From: Alitta virens
Lineage: Eukaryota > Annelida > Polychaeta > Phyllodocida > Nereididae
Direction: 5' to 3'
DNA: 64,000 bases
Assembly (NCBI GenBank): GCA_932294295.1
Contig: OW028580.1
Location: 25,938,975 to 26,002,974, forward strand
In this document: in pieces, positions 10,321 through 21,419 of the stretch
Position numbering within the stretch: position 1 is the first letter of the stretch
Layout of the letters: the number at the start of each line of letters is the position of its first letter
The notes under the pieces: generated by a model
Databases searched by the model: none
The model's input: only the letters and a program-made list of their open reading frames with translations
Told to the model about the DNA's origin: nothing
Translations under genes and position numbers: made by a program

Positions 10321-11656
10321 GTTACAAGTAAGTTAGTAAGTAAGATGTTAGTAAGTTAGTAAGTAAGTAGTTATTATACATTTCAATAATTAAAATATAC
10401 AGGAACAAAAAGAAGGAAGGAAGCATTGACAGGATGGACAGGAGGAAGGAAGATACACAGACAAAAAAGAACAAGAGAAAGAAAAACGAAAGAAAGAAAG
10501 TGAATAAATAAATAAAGACAGAAAGAATTGAACATGAAAGATGAAAGTCATAAGACGAATAATATAAAACGTAATAAAACCGAACACTTCAAGAAAGTTG
10601 CAAATCTTGAGGAATAATATGGCCTGAAAACCAATAGAAGAACTTGAAGAATAGTCACGATAAAAGACTTAATAAATCAAGCACAACTCAAGAGAAATAT
10701 TAACCACTTGTGAATAGAAAAATGACATTTTCCCAGTACTTTCTTTTTTTTTCTTTAAGCCCCAAGAATTAATTGCTTTTTGTTCCAAAATTAGCGCTGG
10801 AATTAACACCACATCAATCAGGCCACAAATCTGACTGTCAAAGTGGAATATAGGACAAAAGAATGAAGTCAACTGATAGAAAAACGAACTGCTATCAATC
10901 TTCATTATAGATCTTGGTACTGACTGCAGAAACAGGCCATTAATCAAAGATGAAATGACTGTATTTTTGGCTTCTTATTTTGATGATAATGTAAGTACCT
11001 TTTTGCAGAATGATAGGTGCTAAGTGAATACACCTTTGTTATTATTTATTGAATTCATCGAATGAATTCAGCATTCAATAAATTCTATAAACCAGGTACA
11101 GCCTACACTAGAGTTGGCTGTCTACTTTAGGTGCCAATTATAATAGTTTTAATGGTGGTGTTAATAATAATTTGTTAGTTTGTTAGTGATAAATTACTTT
11201 GTGATATCAATGTTGTTAAGTAATATCCAGATTTAATAAAGTTAACCCAAGTTAAGTCCTATATATACTTATCTTTACAGTAATTTCAGTTGCTCAATTT
11301 TCGCCGTTTCATACTGCGATTTGTTTGCACTCTTTAACTACAGTTGGCTGAACACTATACTATACACGGTAACATTAAATTATGTTTTAATCAATAAAAC
11401 CAAAGCAAACAGATTTTTAATCTTTCATTGTCTGGCAGTGTAGGTTTTTTTGTCAAGTAAGCATCCATGCATCCTGAAAATGTAATCTATGGTTTTCCAT
11501 TCTTTTGGCTGGTATATCTACATACTGACTTTTAAAATATCTTTCGTCCATATTCAGATGACGCGGCAATATTTTAGGTATCATATTACCCAATCTCCCC
11601 CACTTCCTGAAATGCATTAAAGACGCACTTAAAATGGAAATTTTACACATGCCATT
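10321..11656. other. Simple-sequence and AT-rich DNA, no gene seen
   Basis: Begins with a short GTAAGTTA run and a purine-rich AAGAAAGG tract (10410-10520). A small interrupted palindrome, TGAATTCAT with its complement and a 3-nt loop, is at 11050-11070. No ORF has coding character. Confidence 0.5.
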
Positions 11657-11671
11657 ATGGGATTTTTCAAA

Positions 11672-11775
11672 GAGTCTGAGATCCTAAAATGTAGGCCATA
11701 GTAACTCTTGAGGGAAAAATAACTCCCCCTGAATGACTCCTTCAGAATTTATGGAAATCACATAAAATCGTGCAT
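11672..11775. repeat. Dispersed repeat pair, member 1
   Basis: Shares about 100 bp with 12057-12160: TCTGAGATCCTAAAATGTAG, then a CTCCCC...TGAATGAC block, then TTATGGAAATCACAT. The two are direct repeats about 385 bp apart. Confidence 0.7.
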
Positions 11776-12056
11776 TACGAGCAGCGAGATAGTGTAAACT
11801 TTCTCAAGCACAAATAATGCAAAATCAAGTATTGTTCTTTCTTTAAATTAAAAATTAATTCTAAAGTTACTATAATGGGTTTTCTTGATAATGAAATGTG
11901 TTTTGAATAGACAAAGATTTGTAGCGATGTCAAAAGTTAATTAATGAATTAATGTAATCTATAACCTTAAAGAGCATTATATGGTAGACATTTGAATGTA
12001 CTGCTTAATGTCAAAATAAGAAATAAATCTAACTCAAAAGAGAAAATTGTGAAAAG

Positions 12057-12160
12057 AATCTGAGATCCTAAAATGTAGGTCATTGTAACATATCTGGGAG
12101 AAAATGGACTCCCCTGAATGACGCCTTCAAAAATTATGGAAATCACATCAAAATCGTTGA
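12057..12160. repeat. Dispersed repeat pair, member 2
   Basis: Partner of the copy at 11672, with small indels and substitutions. Either a local duplication or two copies of an unrecognised short element. Confidence 0.7.
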
Positions 12161-12254
12161 TTGAGACTGCTTGGACGGTGATAACTCGGACTGTAACTCC
12201 ATTTATATTACATTTACACATGGACAGTAATTTGACACAGGCTGCTTAACCTGT

Positions 12255-12439
12255 GGGGGGTGGATTAGGGCTTTACGTCCTGTATTTCTGCACCTGATGG
12301 GCTAATTAGGACAGGCAGAGACCGTGGCAATGAGACGATGGATGAAACAGCCATCCAACATAGGCTCAACCAGGAATCGAACCCGGGACCCAGCGGTTGG
12401 AAGCCCAGAGCGCTACCTCTGAGCTAGGCCCCCACCCTC
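12255..12439 (-). mobile_element. SINE-1 copy, full length, with 13-bp target-site duplication
   Basis: CTGCTTAACCTGT flanks the element at 12242-12254 and 12440-12452 exactly. A and B boxes and core match the copy at 558 closely. Confidence 0.88.
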
Positions 12440-12452
12440 CTGCTTAACCTGT

Positions 12453-13410
12453 AAGATATCACAAATTTGTCAGTCATGTGGTTGTGGGGTCAGTCGTGCT
12501 AGTCAAATGACAAATATCTTTAGTTAATAAGAAACATATTTCCAGTGATATAAAACTTCATATAAAACGAACAAGTACACATCCAACCTTAAGTCTACAC
12601 CTGAGGTCTGTCACAACCGACAGTTGGTTACGATTTCCCAATGGACAGAATCTCCCCACTCACTCAGTGACACCCTGATAAGGGTAATAAGAACCCAGAA
12701 AGCCTCTCCCAAAGGGTTTTCACCCCTGCCTATCACTGTCTCTATGAAGTACCCCAGCAAAGGGCAATTCCCTGCTCTAATCATCACACATAAGATACCA
12801 CAAGCTGTAGCTGAGTGTGATAGTAATATTAGTAATATACTTTTGCAGAAAAATATTATGTAAAAATGACTGTATATTTTGAAACAGTTTCAAGATAGAG
12901 AGAATGTAAAATAACTATTTGACTGTCCCTTATTCCTAATATATATAGTTCAAGTTCAAGTTCCAAGTTTCAAGTTTCAAGTTTCAAGTTAAAAGTTAAA
13001 AGTTAATTAGTTATTTTGCAACACATGATACAATAATTACAATGATTATAAATGATTTATGTAATTATGGCTTTGATAAATTTTCATTTGCAATAATTGA
13101 TGTGATGCAGGGTGTCCATCAAAGCTTTGCTAGCTTTTGACGTGTCACCCTATGAAAGGATGATGTGAATATGATTAATGATGATGGCGATGATAAAAAC
13201 TATTGTATGAATGAATCAATAAGTAAAGTAAACAAAATAGCTAATTGGTATCTGAGGAAATACATTGATCATGTTGATACATTAATGTAAAGATTGCATG
13301 GATCACCGTTGAGTGAATTGTGTTTAAGTCACTGTATAGTTCATAATCGCGTGCAACTTTAGATCCTAGATACTACAATTGTGTATATAATGACTGAGGC
13401 CAAACCCAAT
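12453..13410. other. No gene seen
   Basis: AT-rich DNA with a short CAAGTTTCAAGTT decamer-like run at 12950-13000. A plus-strand ORF at 12624-12863 is of unremarkable composition and matches nothing I recognise. Confidence 0.45.
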
Positions 13411-13630
13411 AAGTTAGTAAGTAAGTCAGTCAGTAAGTCAGTAAGCAAGTAAGTAAGTAAGTAAGTAAGTCAGTAAACAAGTAAGTAAGTAAGTAAATAA
13501 GTAAGTAAGTAAGTAAGTAAGTACAGCTGTAAGTACAGCTGTAAGTAAGTACAGCTGTAAGCACAGCTGTAAGTAAGTACAGTTGTAAGTAAGCAAGCAA
13601 GCAAGTAAGCAAGTAAGCAAGTAAATAAGT
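13411..13630. repeat. AAGT tetranucleotide array with ACAGCTGT interruptions
   Basis: GTAA/AAGT repeats interrupted by four GTACAGCTGTAA-type units. Leucine/tyrosine-rich minus-strand ORFs are read-throughs. Confidence 0.9.
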
Positions 13631-14155
13631 ACATGGTCATGAAGTTCATAAATACAGTAAATTAAGCTGAGATTGACGGTTTTCTGTCTATGCCACAAAC
13701 CTGCCACGCTTGCATGTCATATTTGTATCCTGTGTTGCTACATCGCCCGGAGCCAATTCTGCCATCTATAGGGAGATATTAGATAACTGTATGTAGCCCC
13801 GGGTTGCAACTCTAGTTACTATACAAGTTCCTACATCAGTAACCACAGTTACAACATCAGTAACCAGAGCGAGTGAAAATACTACGTAGCTAAACACTCT
13901 ATTACTGACGGAGAAGCTTTTAACCAAACCAAATGACACCAACAGCAACTGCTAGCCAAGGTTTAGCTGCTTATAACGTAATTGATGACCTACTTTGCAC
14001 AGCTGGGAGACAGTTGGAAGCGGTTTTGAAATATCCCTGAGTAGTTGTAGAAGAAAATTAGAAAGAAAAGTGTTTGAAAACAGGATGATTTACAATGTCT
14101 AGCAACACTACATTGTGTTCTGCTTTTTTTCTTATTTTTATGTGTTTTCTCCCAC

Positions 14156-14171
14156 GGGGGGGGGGGGGGGT
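14156..14171. repeat. Poly-G tract
   Basis: About 16 G in a row. Similar tracts occur at 31589-31603 and 52309-52321, with C tracts at 32705-32716 and 57073-57086. Lengths in such tracts are often unreliable in assemblies. Confidence 0.8.
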
Positions 14172-14272
14172 TTGGGCAGTAGGGATTGATAACAAATAGA
14201 CAGAAACACAGACAAATAGATATGATGGAAGTACAAATAATGAAAAACAGAAGAAAAATCATATAAAAGGTA

Positions 14273-14422
14273 TACCTTATCAGAGGGTATTATCGACAGG
14301 GTGGGTATTATAAACACTCACATTAGAATGTTAACAATTTTGTTAACGAACTAATCTAAGTGTCGATAATACCCACCCTGTCGATAATACCCACCCTGTC
14401 CATAATACCCTCCGTTACGGTA
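14273..14422. mobile_element. MITE-4, 150 bp, TA-flanked
   Basis: Ends TACCTTATCAGAGGGTATTA and, on the complement, TACCGTAACGGAGGGTATTA. The arms continue as GACAGGGTGGGTATTAT. TA dinucleotides at 14271-14272 and 14423-14424 flank it. The right arm holds an extra tandem copy of GTCGATAATACCCACCCT, so the hairpin is asymmetric. One copy only in this window. Confidence 0.7.
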
Positions 14423-15058
14423 TATACTTTACTTTATTATATTTAATAATTCAACTATTAGTTAAATTTCCATAGTACCTATTGTTTGTTTATAACTGCA
14501 CTTTTATTGTATTATTTTAATTTTCCACTCTTTTTTTGTTTTCATTTGTTTATAGAAGGAATGACTTGTAAGCCCAAGTTGGCTTGCGTGTGACTAAAAT
14601 TGTTTTGTTACTGTTGTTATATAATATGTATCACACAAGTCAACAAACAATACCATACCATACTATAAGCAATGCGATAGACAAAAAGAACAGACATAAA
14701 ATTTGAAAAACAAAAAACACAAAACAAAACAAAAGAAAGATAGAAATAAAGAAATATGTCTATTACAGTACAGTGCACATCATTCTAGGATTTAGTCTTT
14801 TTCAAACCAGACTGAGTTATAGCAGCAGTCGAGTCTTTTCACTGAAGTATCTCTTCTGATTACTTGTTTTGCTTTTCAGACACAGTAGATCATAACTAAC
14901 TGATTCCATAATGTAATTTTCTCAGGGAAAAAGCGGAAATCAGTTGAAATTGAATGATAAGATGTATTAAAATGCACTAAACATACTGCTGCTAGGATGC
15001 ACTTTGCTTCAGCCAATGACAATCAAGGGCGGAAACTTCTTCATCCATTAGAACTGTA

Positions 15059-15209
15059 CATGGCCAAATGTGCCACGCACGTTTTCCATGAGAAGGATAA
15101 ACGCATGGAAAACGCATGGTTTTCGCCTAATTAAAATGAGGTGAAAACCATGCGTTTCCCATGCGTTTATCCAAACGCATGGGAAACGCATGTAGCACAT
15201 TTGGCCATG
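15059..15209. mobile_element. MITE-1 copy b, intact ends
   Basis: CATGGCCAAATGTGCC at the left and its near-perfect complement GGCACATTTGGCCATG-type end at the right, flanked by TA on both sides. This is the best-preserved copy and defines the family as about 151 bp. Confidence 0.85.
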
Positions 15210-16319
15210 TAGTATTCTGTCATAGCCCCCTGGTGGAAATAAAGCGAACCTTACGTGATAATCTACTATTCTAAGGTCACCTCCTAAGTGGTGTCATGTT
15301 GATAATTACATAGTTATGTTGATGTGGGATTTCACATGAACAGACTATTATAGGTATCTCAAGCTATGTATGGATTGGTTTGGCTTATTGCAGCTTCAGG
15401 TTGTTGTTTCTAGACTACAGAACTGGAATAGATGGAATACACACACTTTCAATATGGCATACTAGCCAGGCACCAAGACAGTTGCTCAAGCACAGCAACT
15501 GCACGTAATCTATTGCAACTGCCGCAACTATAACAGTGAGCATAAGGTAAAGGAATAGATAGGGGTGAAAATGTATGCTGGGAAGCGGATGTACTAATCA
15601 GATGATGGATGAACAGACAAATATAGACAGAGACAAATTGAAACCACACATACAGGAACTCAGAAAAGAACTTCGAAAGAAACAATTTTGTGAACAAATT
15701 TCTCCCATGAAAATATGTACATTTGGGAGTGGCCCTCTCAGGCGGAATTATACAGCTACCAAGAAATAAGAACAACTGTGACGAGATGAAATTGTTGGAA
15801 CGTATTCAATTGTGTATTTTCTGAAATGTTTAATTGTGAAAATCAGTATCATCTTGTACATAAAATATGGTCAACATATGGTAGCATCGTATAGCAGTTT
15901 TGTCTAGGTTCAATTTGACAGGCTGTTTTCAATGAAACTAACTGTATTTGCTGGTACATTAAACAGTGTATCAATTACTAACATTGACAGCAAACAGCAC
16001 TCACTATAAAATATACAAAAGCACAGACTGTAAACATGAAATTTTATATTACTACAATTTGCTATACTATATGCAGCAAAATTTACCCAATTCAACTTCA
16101 CCTTATCTCGACTTACTGATATTTCGACTGATTTCATTTTAGTTTGCTCATGTTATTAAATTTTAACAAACTTTATCTTATATAATTTCACCGTATCCAA
16201 TTGCTCCTTCCTTGACACTTCTGAACTTACTTCACCCCATAACACCTGTTCTAATATTACAGTTCAAACTTGTGAAAGTGGCTTGTAAGCAGAATGGAAA
16301 CCTGTACTATACTGTAACT
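15210..16319. other. No gene seen
   Basis: AT-rich DNA. Text at 15352-15405 (TATGGATTGGTTTGGCTTAT) resembles the spacer of the inverted repeat at 2024. Opposite-strand ORFs at 15449-15775 and 15575-15769 have no recognisable domain. Confidence 0.45.
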
Positions 16320-16967
16320 CTGCTGTACTCTGCTGTACTCTACTCTACTCTACTCTACTCTACTCTACTCTACTCTACTCTACTCTACTCTACTCTACTC
16401 TGCTGTTATATACTATACTCAACTCTTCTGTACTCTTCTGTACTGTACTGTACTGTACTGTGCTGTACTGTGCTGTACTGTGCTGTGCTGTGCTGTACTG
16501 TACTGTACTGTACTGTACTGTACTGCACTGCACTGTACTGTACTGTACTGTACTGTACTGTACTCTACTCTACTCTACTCTACTCTACTCTACTCTACTC
16601 TACTCTACTCTACTCTACTCTACTCTACTCTACTCTACTCTACTCTACTCTACTCTACTCTACTCTACTCTGCTGTTATATACTATACTCAACTCTTCTG
16701 TACTCTTCTGTACTGTACTGTACTGTACTGTACTGTACTGTGCTGTACTGTGCTGTACTGTGCTGTGCTGTGCTGTACTGTACTGTACTGTACTGTACTG
16801 CACTGCACTGCACTGTACTGTACTGTACTGTACTCTACTCTACTCTACTCTACTCTACTCTACTCTACTCTACTCTACTCTACTCTACTCTACTCTACTC
16901 TACTCTACTCTACTCTACTCTACTCTACTCTACTCTACTCTACTCTACTCTACTCTACTCTACTCTC
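16320..16967. repeat. TACTC/TACTG pentanucleotide satellite with 270-bp higher-order repeat
   Basis: Long blocks of TACTC alternate with blocks of TACTG/TGCTG/TGCAC. The marker TGCTGTTATATACTATACTC occurs at 16401 and again at 16671, so a 270-bp composite unit has duplicated. The 261-, 201- and 163-codon ORFs are repeat read-throughs, not genes. Confidence 0.95.
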
Positions 16968-17487
16968 CTGATGGACCAACCTTATTGTTTCTGCTAGTCC
17001 TCCAACTTGGCCGTTTGGTGAATTTATTGGTTGAATTACCTTTCTGGAATGCTATCCATTCGTAAATTTGAACACCTCAAGGATCTCTCCTGGTTCATTA
17101 TAAACTGAAATGCTTCCTGCCGCTCAATGTCGTGAAATGAGCAGCTGATTGCTATAGCAACAGCTTATGCCAGACACCCCAAGGATGACGGCGTCAGCAC
17201 AAAAAGGCAGGAGTTTAGGAAGAGTTTTGAGAAGGAACGTCTAGAGGTTGGAAATGTTGACATTTGATTTGAAGTCAAAGTTAAAGATATTTTTATTCAT
17301 AAAGTTTTAATCTTTACTATCCGATTTTATACATTAATTACTATTTTTACCGCAATTTATTTCTCTGTACTTTTGCTTTTTAATTTTGCATATTTTATGT
17401 GATGCACCATAGCAAATAAATTATTTACTATTTATCTTGATAAATTGTTGACTATGTAAATTGACCAGTGTTTATTTATATTCAGGA

Positions 17488-17590
17488 CAGACGTAACGAT
17501 GGGATGACATGGTGTTAATTACTCCATGGGTGAAGCTATTTTACTTGCCTCAGCAAAGACACTATCAATTACTCCTGTAAATTAACATAA
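17488..17590 (-). mobile_element. SINE-2b fragment
   Basis: GACAGACGTAACGATGGGATG followed by ACTCCATGGGTGAAGC and TTTTACTTGCCTCAGC, matching the 3' half of SINE-2b on the minus strand. Confidence 0.5.
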
Positions 17591-17614
17591 GGCCATGTAA
17601 AATAATTCTACCTG

Positions 17615-17693
17615 CAATCTATCAATCAATCTATCAACCTTTCAATCTATCTACCTATCTACCTATCCATCTATCTATCTATCTATCTATCCA
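17615..17693. repeat. CTAT/CAAT tetranucleotide array
   Basis: Short degenerate ATCT/CAAT run. Confidence 0.8.
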
Positions 17694-17891
17694 ATCTGCC
17701 CAACACATCTAAGATGAAAAGACAAACATTTTTGTTTGGAAGTTGCCAGGAGTTGTGAGGTTGGGAGACCCTGGATCTGTTGCTAGGGCGTGGTCAGCCA
17801 CACATGCAATAGGAGAGGATTATTTTACCGCCCGGAAACACAATGCATGTCTAAATTTATTCCCAGCAGCCATGTGGTATTCGGAGACTAA

Positions 17892-18095
17892 ATGTGGATC
17901 CAAGGCGAACTCCGTGAGAGCACACTCAATTTCAGCAACTTCATCTACTCAAATATTCATGAACCTTACGTGGAATTTGTCCCATACAACTTCACCAATT
18001 ACAAATTTATATTTAGAAAACTTCTGAGTGAAGCGATGCATTCACACAACATAGTTCCTGCATTCTCATATAAAGAAACTGGAAATCAAACCTAG
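17892..18095 (+). CDS. Possible coding fragment, unknown product
   Basis: An ORF of 67 codons whose second half has coding-like codon use (AAC, TTC, ATC, TAC), unlike the AT-rich surroundings. Its peptide includes EPYVEFVPYNFTNYKFIFRK and is rich in aromatic residues. A stop codon sits directly before the ATG. A good 3' splice site, TCAATTTCAG followed by CAACTTC, lies inside it, so it could instead be a terminal exon of about 52 codons ending at TAG 18093-18095. I recognise no family. No polyadenylation signal stands out. It could be a relic of a transposon ORF or chance. Confidence 0.25.
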   Translation: MWIQGELRESTLNFSNFIYSNIHEPYVEFVPYNFTNYKFIFRKLLSEAMHSHNIVPAFSYKETGNQT

Positions 18096-18660
18096 AAACT
18101 GTGTATAGTATCTTCTAAGAAAAACATCAATATAAATCGTAAATAGTTGGGCACTAAGCGCTTCTAAAAGTATATCATAGCAACTTCATCGAGTTTGACC
18201 TTAAATCAGAACTTTATTCACTAATTTACAGCGGGGAAAGAAGGAAAGGTAAAAATCAGGTTATTAGAAACTTTAAGGTAAAATATTAACGCAATGCAAA
18301 ACTGCGCGAGTTATCAAAAAGATAAATCCAAACTATTCACACAGCATTCGAAACAATCATAATGTTCTATTTTAGCAGTTACTTTCATCACAATAAGTTT
18401 CACTAACTTTAAGGAATATGACATCAGAGCCAACTTTCTATTAGTACATTTTACAATTAAGGTTGTTCAGTCCAACTGTGACCATGCCATTTAAATTTAC
18501 CTCACAATTAAGACCACCTCACTAGCAATCATGTGTATATCATTCTTAAAGGCCACTTTCATTCTACCAACATGATCAATCAAGTCAAGTCATCTGCACA
18601 TGACCTATTTGTGCATAACAACCAGGCCACTCTTAAGTACCCAGAGTGATCCATCTCCTA
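18096..18660. other. AT-rich DNA, no gene seen
   Basis: Contains a copy of the dispersed motif (CTCACAATTAAGACCACCTC) at about 18500-18520. Confidence 0.5.
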
Positions 18661-18664
18661 ATAA

Positions 18665-18790
18665 GGATGCCTGACGTCGAGAACATGACCCAAGACGTCA
18701 GGATGACACGCGAAAAGCCGCGTCACGATGTCTTTTAGAAAGTGGAACGTCAGACGGCACGTGCCGGACGCTAATTACTACGTACACCTG
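18665..18790. promoter_or_regulatory. ACGTC-rich, CpG-rich segment
   Basis: Seven or more ACGTC/GACGT half-sites (CRE-type) and a palindromic GGCACGTGCC E-box near 18760 within 125 bp, in otherwise CpG-poor DNA. No TATA box or exon follows; the GATA array starts at 18833. Confidence 0.25.
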
Positions 18791-18830
18791 GGCTTAAGCA
18801 ACGTCATGAACGGGGTAGTTTAACATTTGT

Positions 18831-18832
<2 letters not shown>

Positions 18833-18862
<30 letters not shown>

Positions 18863-19015
18863 CAGATATATAGATAGACAGACAGATAGAAAGATAGATA
18901 GACAGATAGATAGATATAGAGATAGACAGATAGATAGAAAGATAGTTAGATATAGAGATAGATAGATATAGAGATAGACAGATAGATAGAGAGATAGATA
19001 GATATAGATATAGAA

Positions 19016-19046
<31 letters not shown>

Positions 19047-19280
19047 TAGATAGATAGATAGACAGATAGACAGATAGATAGAAGATAGATAGATAGATAG
19101 AAAGACAGATAGATAGATAGATATATAGATAGATATAGATAGATAGATAGACAGATAGACATTTATATAGAAGATAGAAGATAGATAGATAGATAGATAG
19201 ATAGACAGATAGATAGAAGATAGATAGATAGATAGATAGACAGATAGATAGATAGATAGAGAGACAGATAGATAGATAGC
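18833..19280. repeat. GATA tetranucleotide array
   Basis: About 450 bp of GATA with GACA, GAAA and TATA variants. It abuts a minus-strand SINE-2b copy at 19287. ORFs rich in Leu/Ser/Tyr are read-throughs. Confidence 0.95.
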
Positions 19281-19286
19281 TTATTG

Positions 19287-19445
19287 ACAGTAGCTGCCAG
19301 AGGAAGATATGGCGATGAGATGATATGGCTTGGGAGTCCACACATGTTACATAATTATTTATCTTATATTACTATGGGTGGGGTATTTAACCAGCATAGC
19401 ATAGACACAAAGTACAAGGCACCACCAATTTAACATATCATACAA
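19287..19445 (-). mobile_element. SINE-2b copy, partial
   Basis: GGCGATGAGATGATATGGCT, GGAGTCCACAC and TGGGTGGGGTATTTAACC follow the minus-strand order of SINE-2b. The tRNA-like head is not recognisable. Confidence 0.55.
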
Positions 19446-19819
19446 TGTACCATTCAGCTATATAAACATCTATGGGCTTCAAGTACTCTGTTGTCATACT
19501 GCAATATTCTTTCTTATATGGCAAACGCATGTCATACAACAAAAACATGGATGTTCTGTATGACACCGTTCGCCACACGCCACCAGCTCTTTCTATATAG
19601 GATGATCCGCTCACAAAACCTCAACAGGTCACAAGGCTAGCACTAATCACGTGGCAGGGTGGAATTAAAGGCTTCTGAGTCAACAGATTTGCCTGCATGA
19701 TTTTTTCCTTGGGCTAGGTTCTTGCTGTGTATAGTTGCTATGACACTGTAATACACAGTGGGATACAAAAATACAGAATTATTGGTTAAAATCATGATTT
19801 AGTTACTGGCTTATTCTTC

Positions 19820-20072
19820 AGCTTGGGTGGCCTAGTGGTAAGATGCTCGCCCGCTCCTCGAAAGGACTCAGGTTCAATCCCAGGCCCAGATACCTTTCAT
19901 GAGCAAAATCCCAGCTGGATGCCGTTCGGATGAGACGTTACATTTGCTGTCCCTTGTACTAGGTGCCTATGCTGAGGCAAGTAAAAGACCCACCCAAGGG
20001 GAAAATGTGTAGCATGGGTTGACTTCTCCACTTATCAGCAGCAAAAACTTGTCTTAGAGGGCTGCACTTTCC
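19820..20072 (+). mobile_element. SINE-2 copy, full length
   Basis: tRNA-like head with an A-box-like TGGCCTAGTGGTAAGATGC and B box AGGTTCAATCC, then the core TTCGGATGAGACGTTACA and the 3' end TGTCTTAGAGGGCTGCAC. The tail runs into TATC repeats. No convincing target duplication because the right side is simple sequence. Confidence 0.85.
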
Positions 20073-20073
20073 A

Positions 20074-20111
<38 letters not shown>

Positions 20112-20140
20112 CCTACCTATCTACCTATCTACCTACCTAT
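20073..20140 (+). repeat. TATC array at a SINE-2 3' end
   Basis: TATC tetramers, then TACC variants, continuing directly from the SINE-2 tail. Confidence 0.9.
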
Positions 20141-21140
20141 CTTGACACGAATTTTGCGTATTATATAACGTTTATCTTGGAAATTCGTTTAATTGGCAGT
20201 TCTTAAAGAGTCAAGAATCACTCAGTCAGCGCAAAAACAATGAACTTATTATTTATTCAACACCCTGAAATGTCAATGTGGCTGTATTGTTGATTGGAGA
20301 TAAAAGTAAATTTTTAAAAGAGGCGAATGCTTTTAAGAGTTTTGAAGAAAAACATTGTAAGAATGTAGTGTGATTGAGCGAGAAACTTGGCAGTCAGTAC
20401 GGAGCCTGAATACTTAAGGATTCTTAATATCAACTTAAAGATGATATTTAGCAAGAATTAAGTATCAGTTTTTGAAACTGACAGAGTTAAAGCTAACAAT
20501 AATAACTTCATGGCTTTTAAAATGGCCTTGAAGATTTTAGAATTTAATGGGAATCCATCTTTCCAATATTCTTTAATCTTATCTGCTCTGTGTTTTAATT
20601 TTCGGTTATAAAAATTTAATGTTGTCTTACATACTTTTCCAAAGATAATTATATTGCTAGTTATTGAAATATCTTGAAGCTCGCCATTCGCTATAAAATT
20701 ACCCATGGATTATTTTCTGGTCTATTCTGTTCTGTGAATTTCTTTTTAAAAACATTAATTTTTATTTTTATTTCAACACACTCGTTAGTTTCATCACATA
20801 GCTAAGATCTTCCGTGGATTTAATATTTCACAGAATGAATTATGATGATAGTAATATATGTATCCATACCACAAAATATCATTGACCGGGATGTACTGAT
20901 TCGCTGTCTTCAATTAGGCCTTAATCATACAGAAATTGCCAGAAAAATATCATAATTGACAAATAACTGACCTTGATATCTGTCATCACAATATTATACA
21001 CACCATTTCCATAATTAGAGCAAGCTTACCTGAAAAGATAGAAATATAATTTAATTAAGCAACAATTCAAACATATTAGTGGACATTACACAAAAATTAA
21101 TGTACATTGTCAGCATTGCAACTTCACCATTCAACCAACA
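20141..21140. other. AT-rich DNA, no gene seen
   Basis: A minus-strand 82-codon ORF at 20458-20706 is lysine/isoleucine-rich as expected from base composition, and shows no domain I recognise. Confidence 0.4.
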
Positions 21141-21147
21141 TGTATGC

Positions 21148-21257
21148 AACAATGATGAGATGATGAAGCTTGGAGTCCACACTATGTTGCACATTAACCT
21201 CCATGGGCGGGGTCTTTTACTTGCCTCAACACAGACACCGAGTACGAGGCAATTTAA
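21148..21257 (-). mobile_element. SINE-2b copy, part of an inverted pair
   Basis: Minus-strand 3' half: AATGATGAGATGATGAAGC, GGAGTCCACAC, CATGGGCGGGGTC, TTACTTGCCTCAACACAGAC. It meets a plus-strand copy head-on at 21258. Confidence 0.7.
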
Positions 21258-21355
21258 CTGAGACAAGTGAAAGACTCAATCCATGCGGTACATGTAACAC
21301 GGTGTGGACTCCAAGTTTTACCATCTCATCATTACGTCTGCCTCTGACAGCTTTT
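21258..21355 (+). mobile_element. SINE-2b copy, part of an inverted pair
   Basis: Plus-strand partner: GAGACAAGTGAAAGACTC, GTGTGGACTCCAAG, ATCTCATCATTACGTCTGCC. The two arms can pair over about 80 bp with almost no spacer. Confidence 0.7.
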
Positions 21356-21419
21356 GATATACGCTCAATAAAATCCATTCCACTGGTATTGAGACAGTAA
21401 CTATACAATTCGCATTAAC

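Noticed and set aside
16212..16997. 261-codon ORF, the longest in the window
   Set aside because: It is a Tyr/Leu/Cys/Thr read-through of the TACTC/TACTG satellite; three frames are open because no stop can form in the pentamer.
18830..19345. Leu/Ser/Ile/Tyr-rich ORFs
   Set aside because: Translation of the GATA array.
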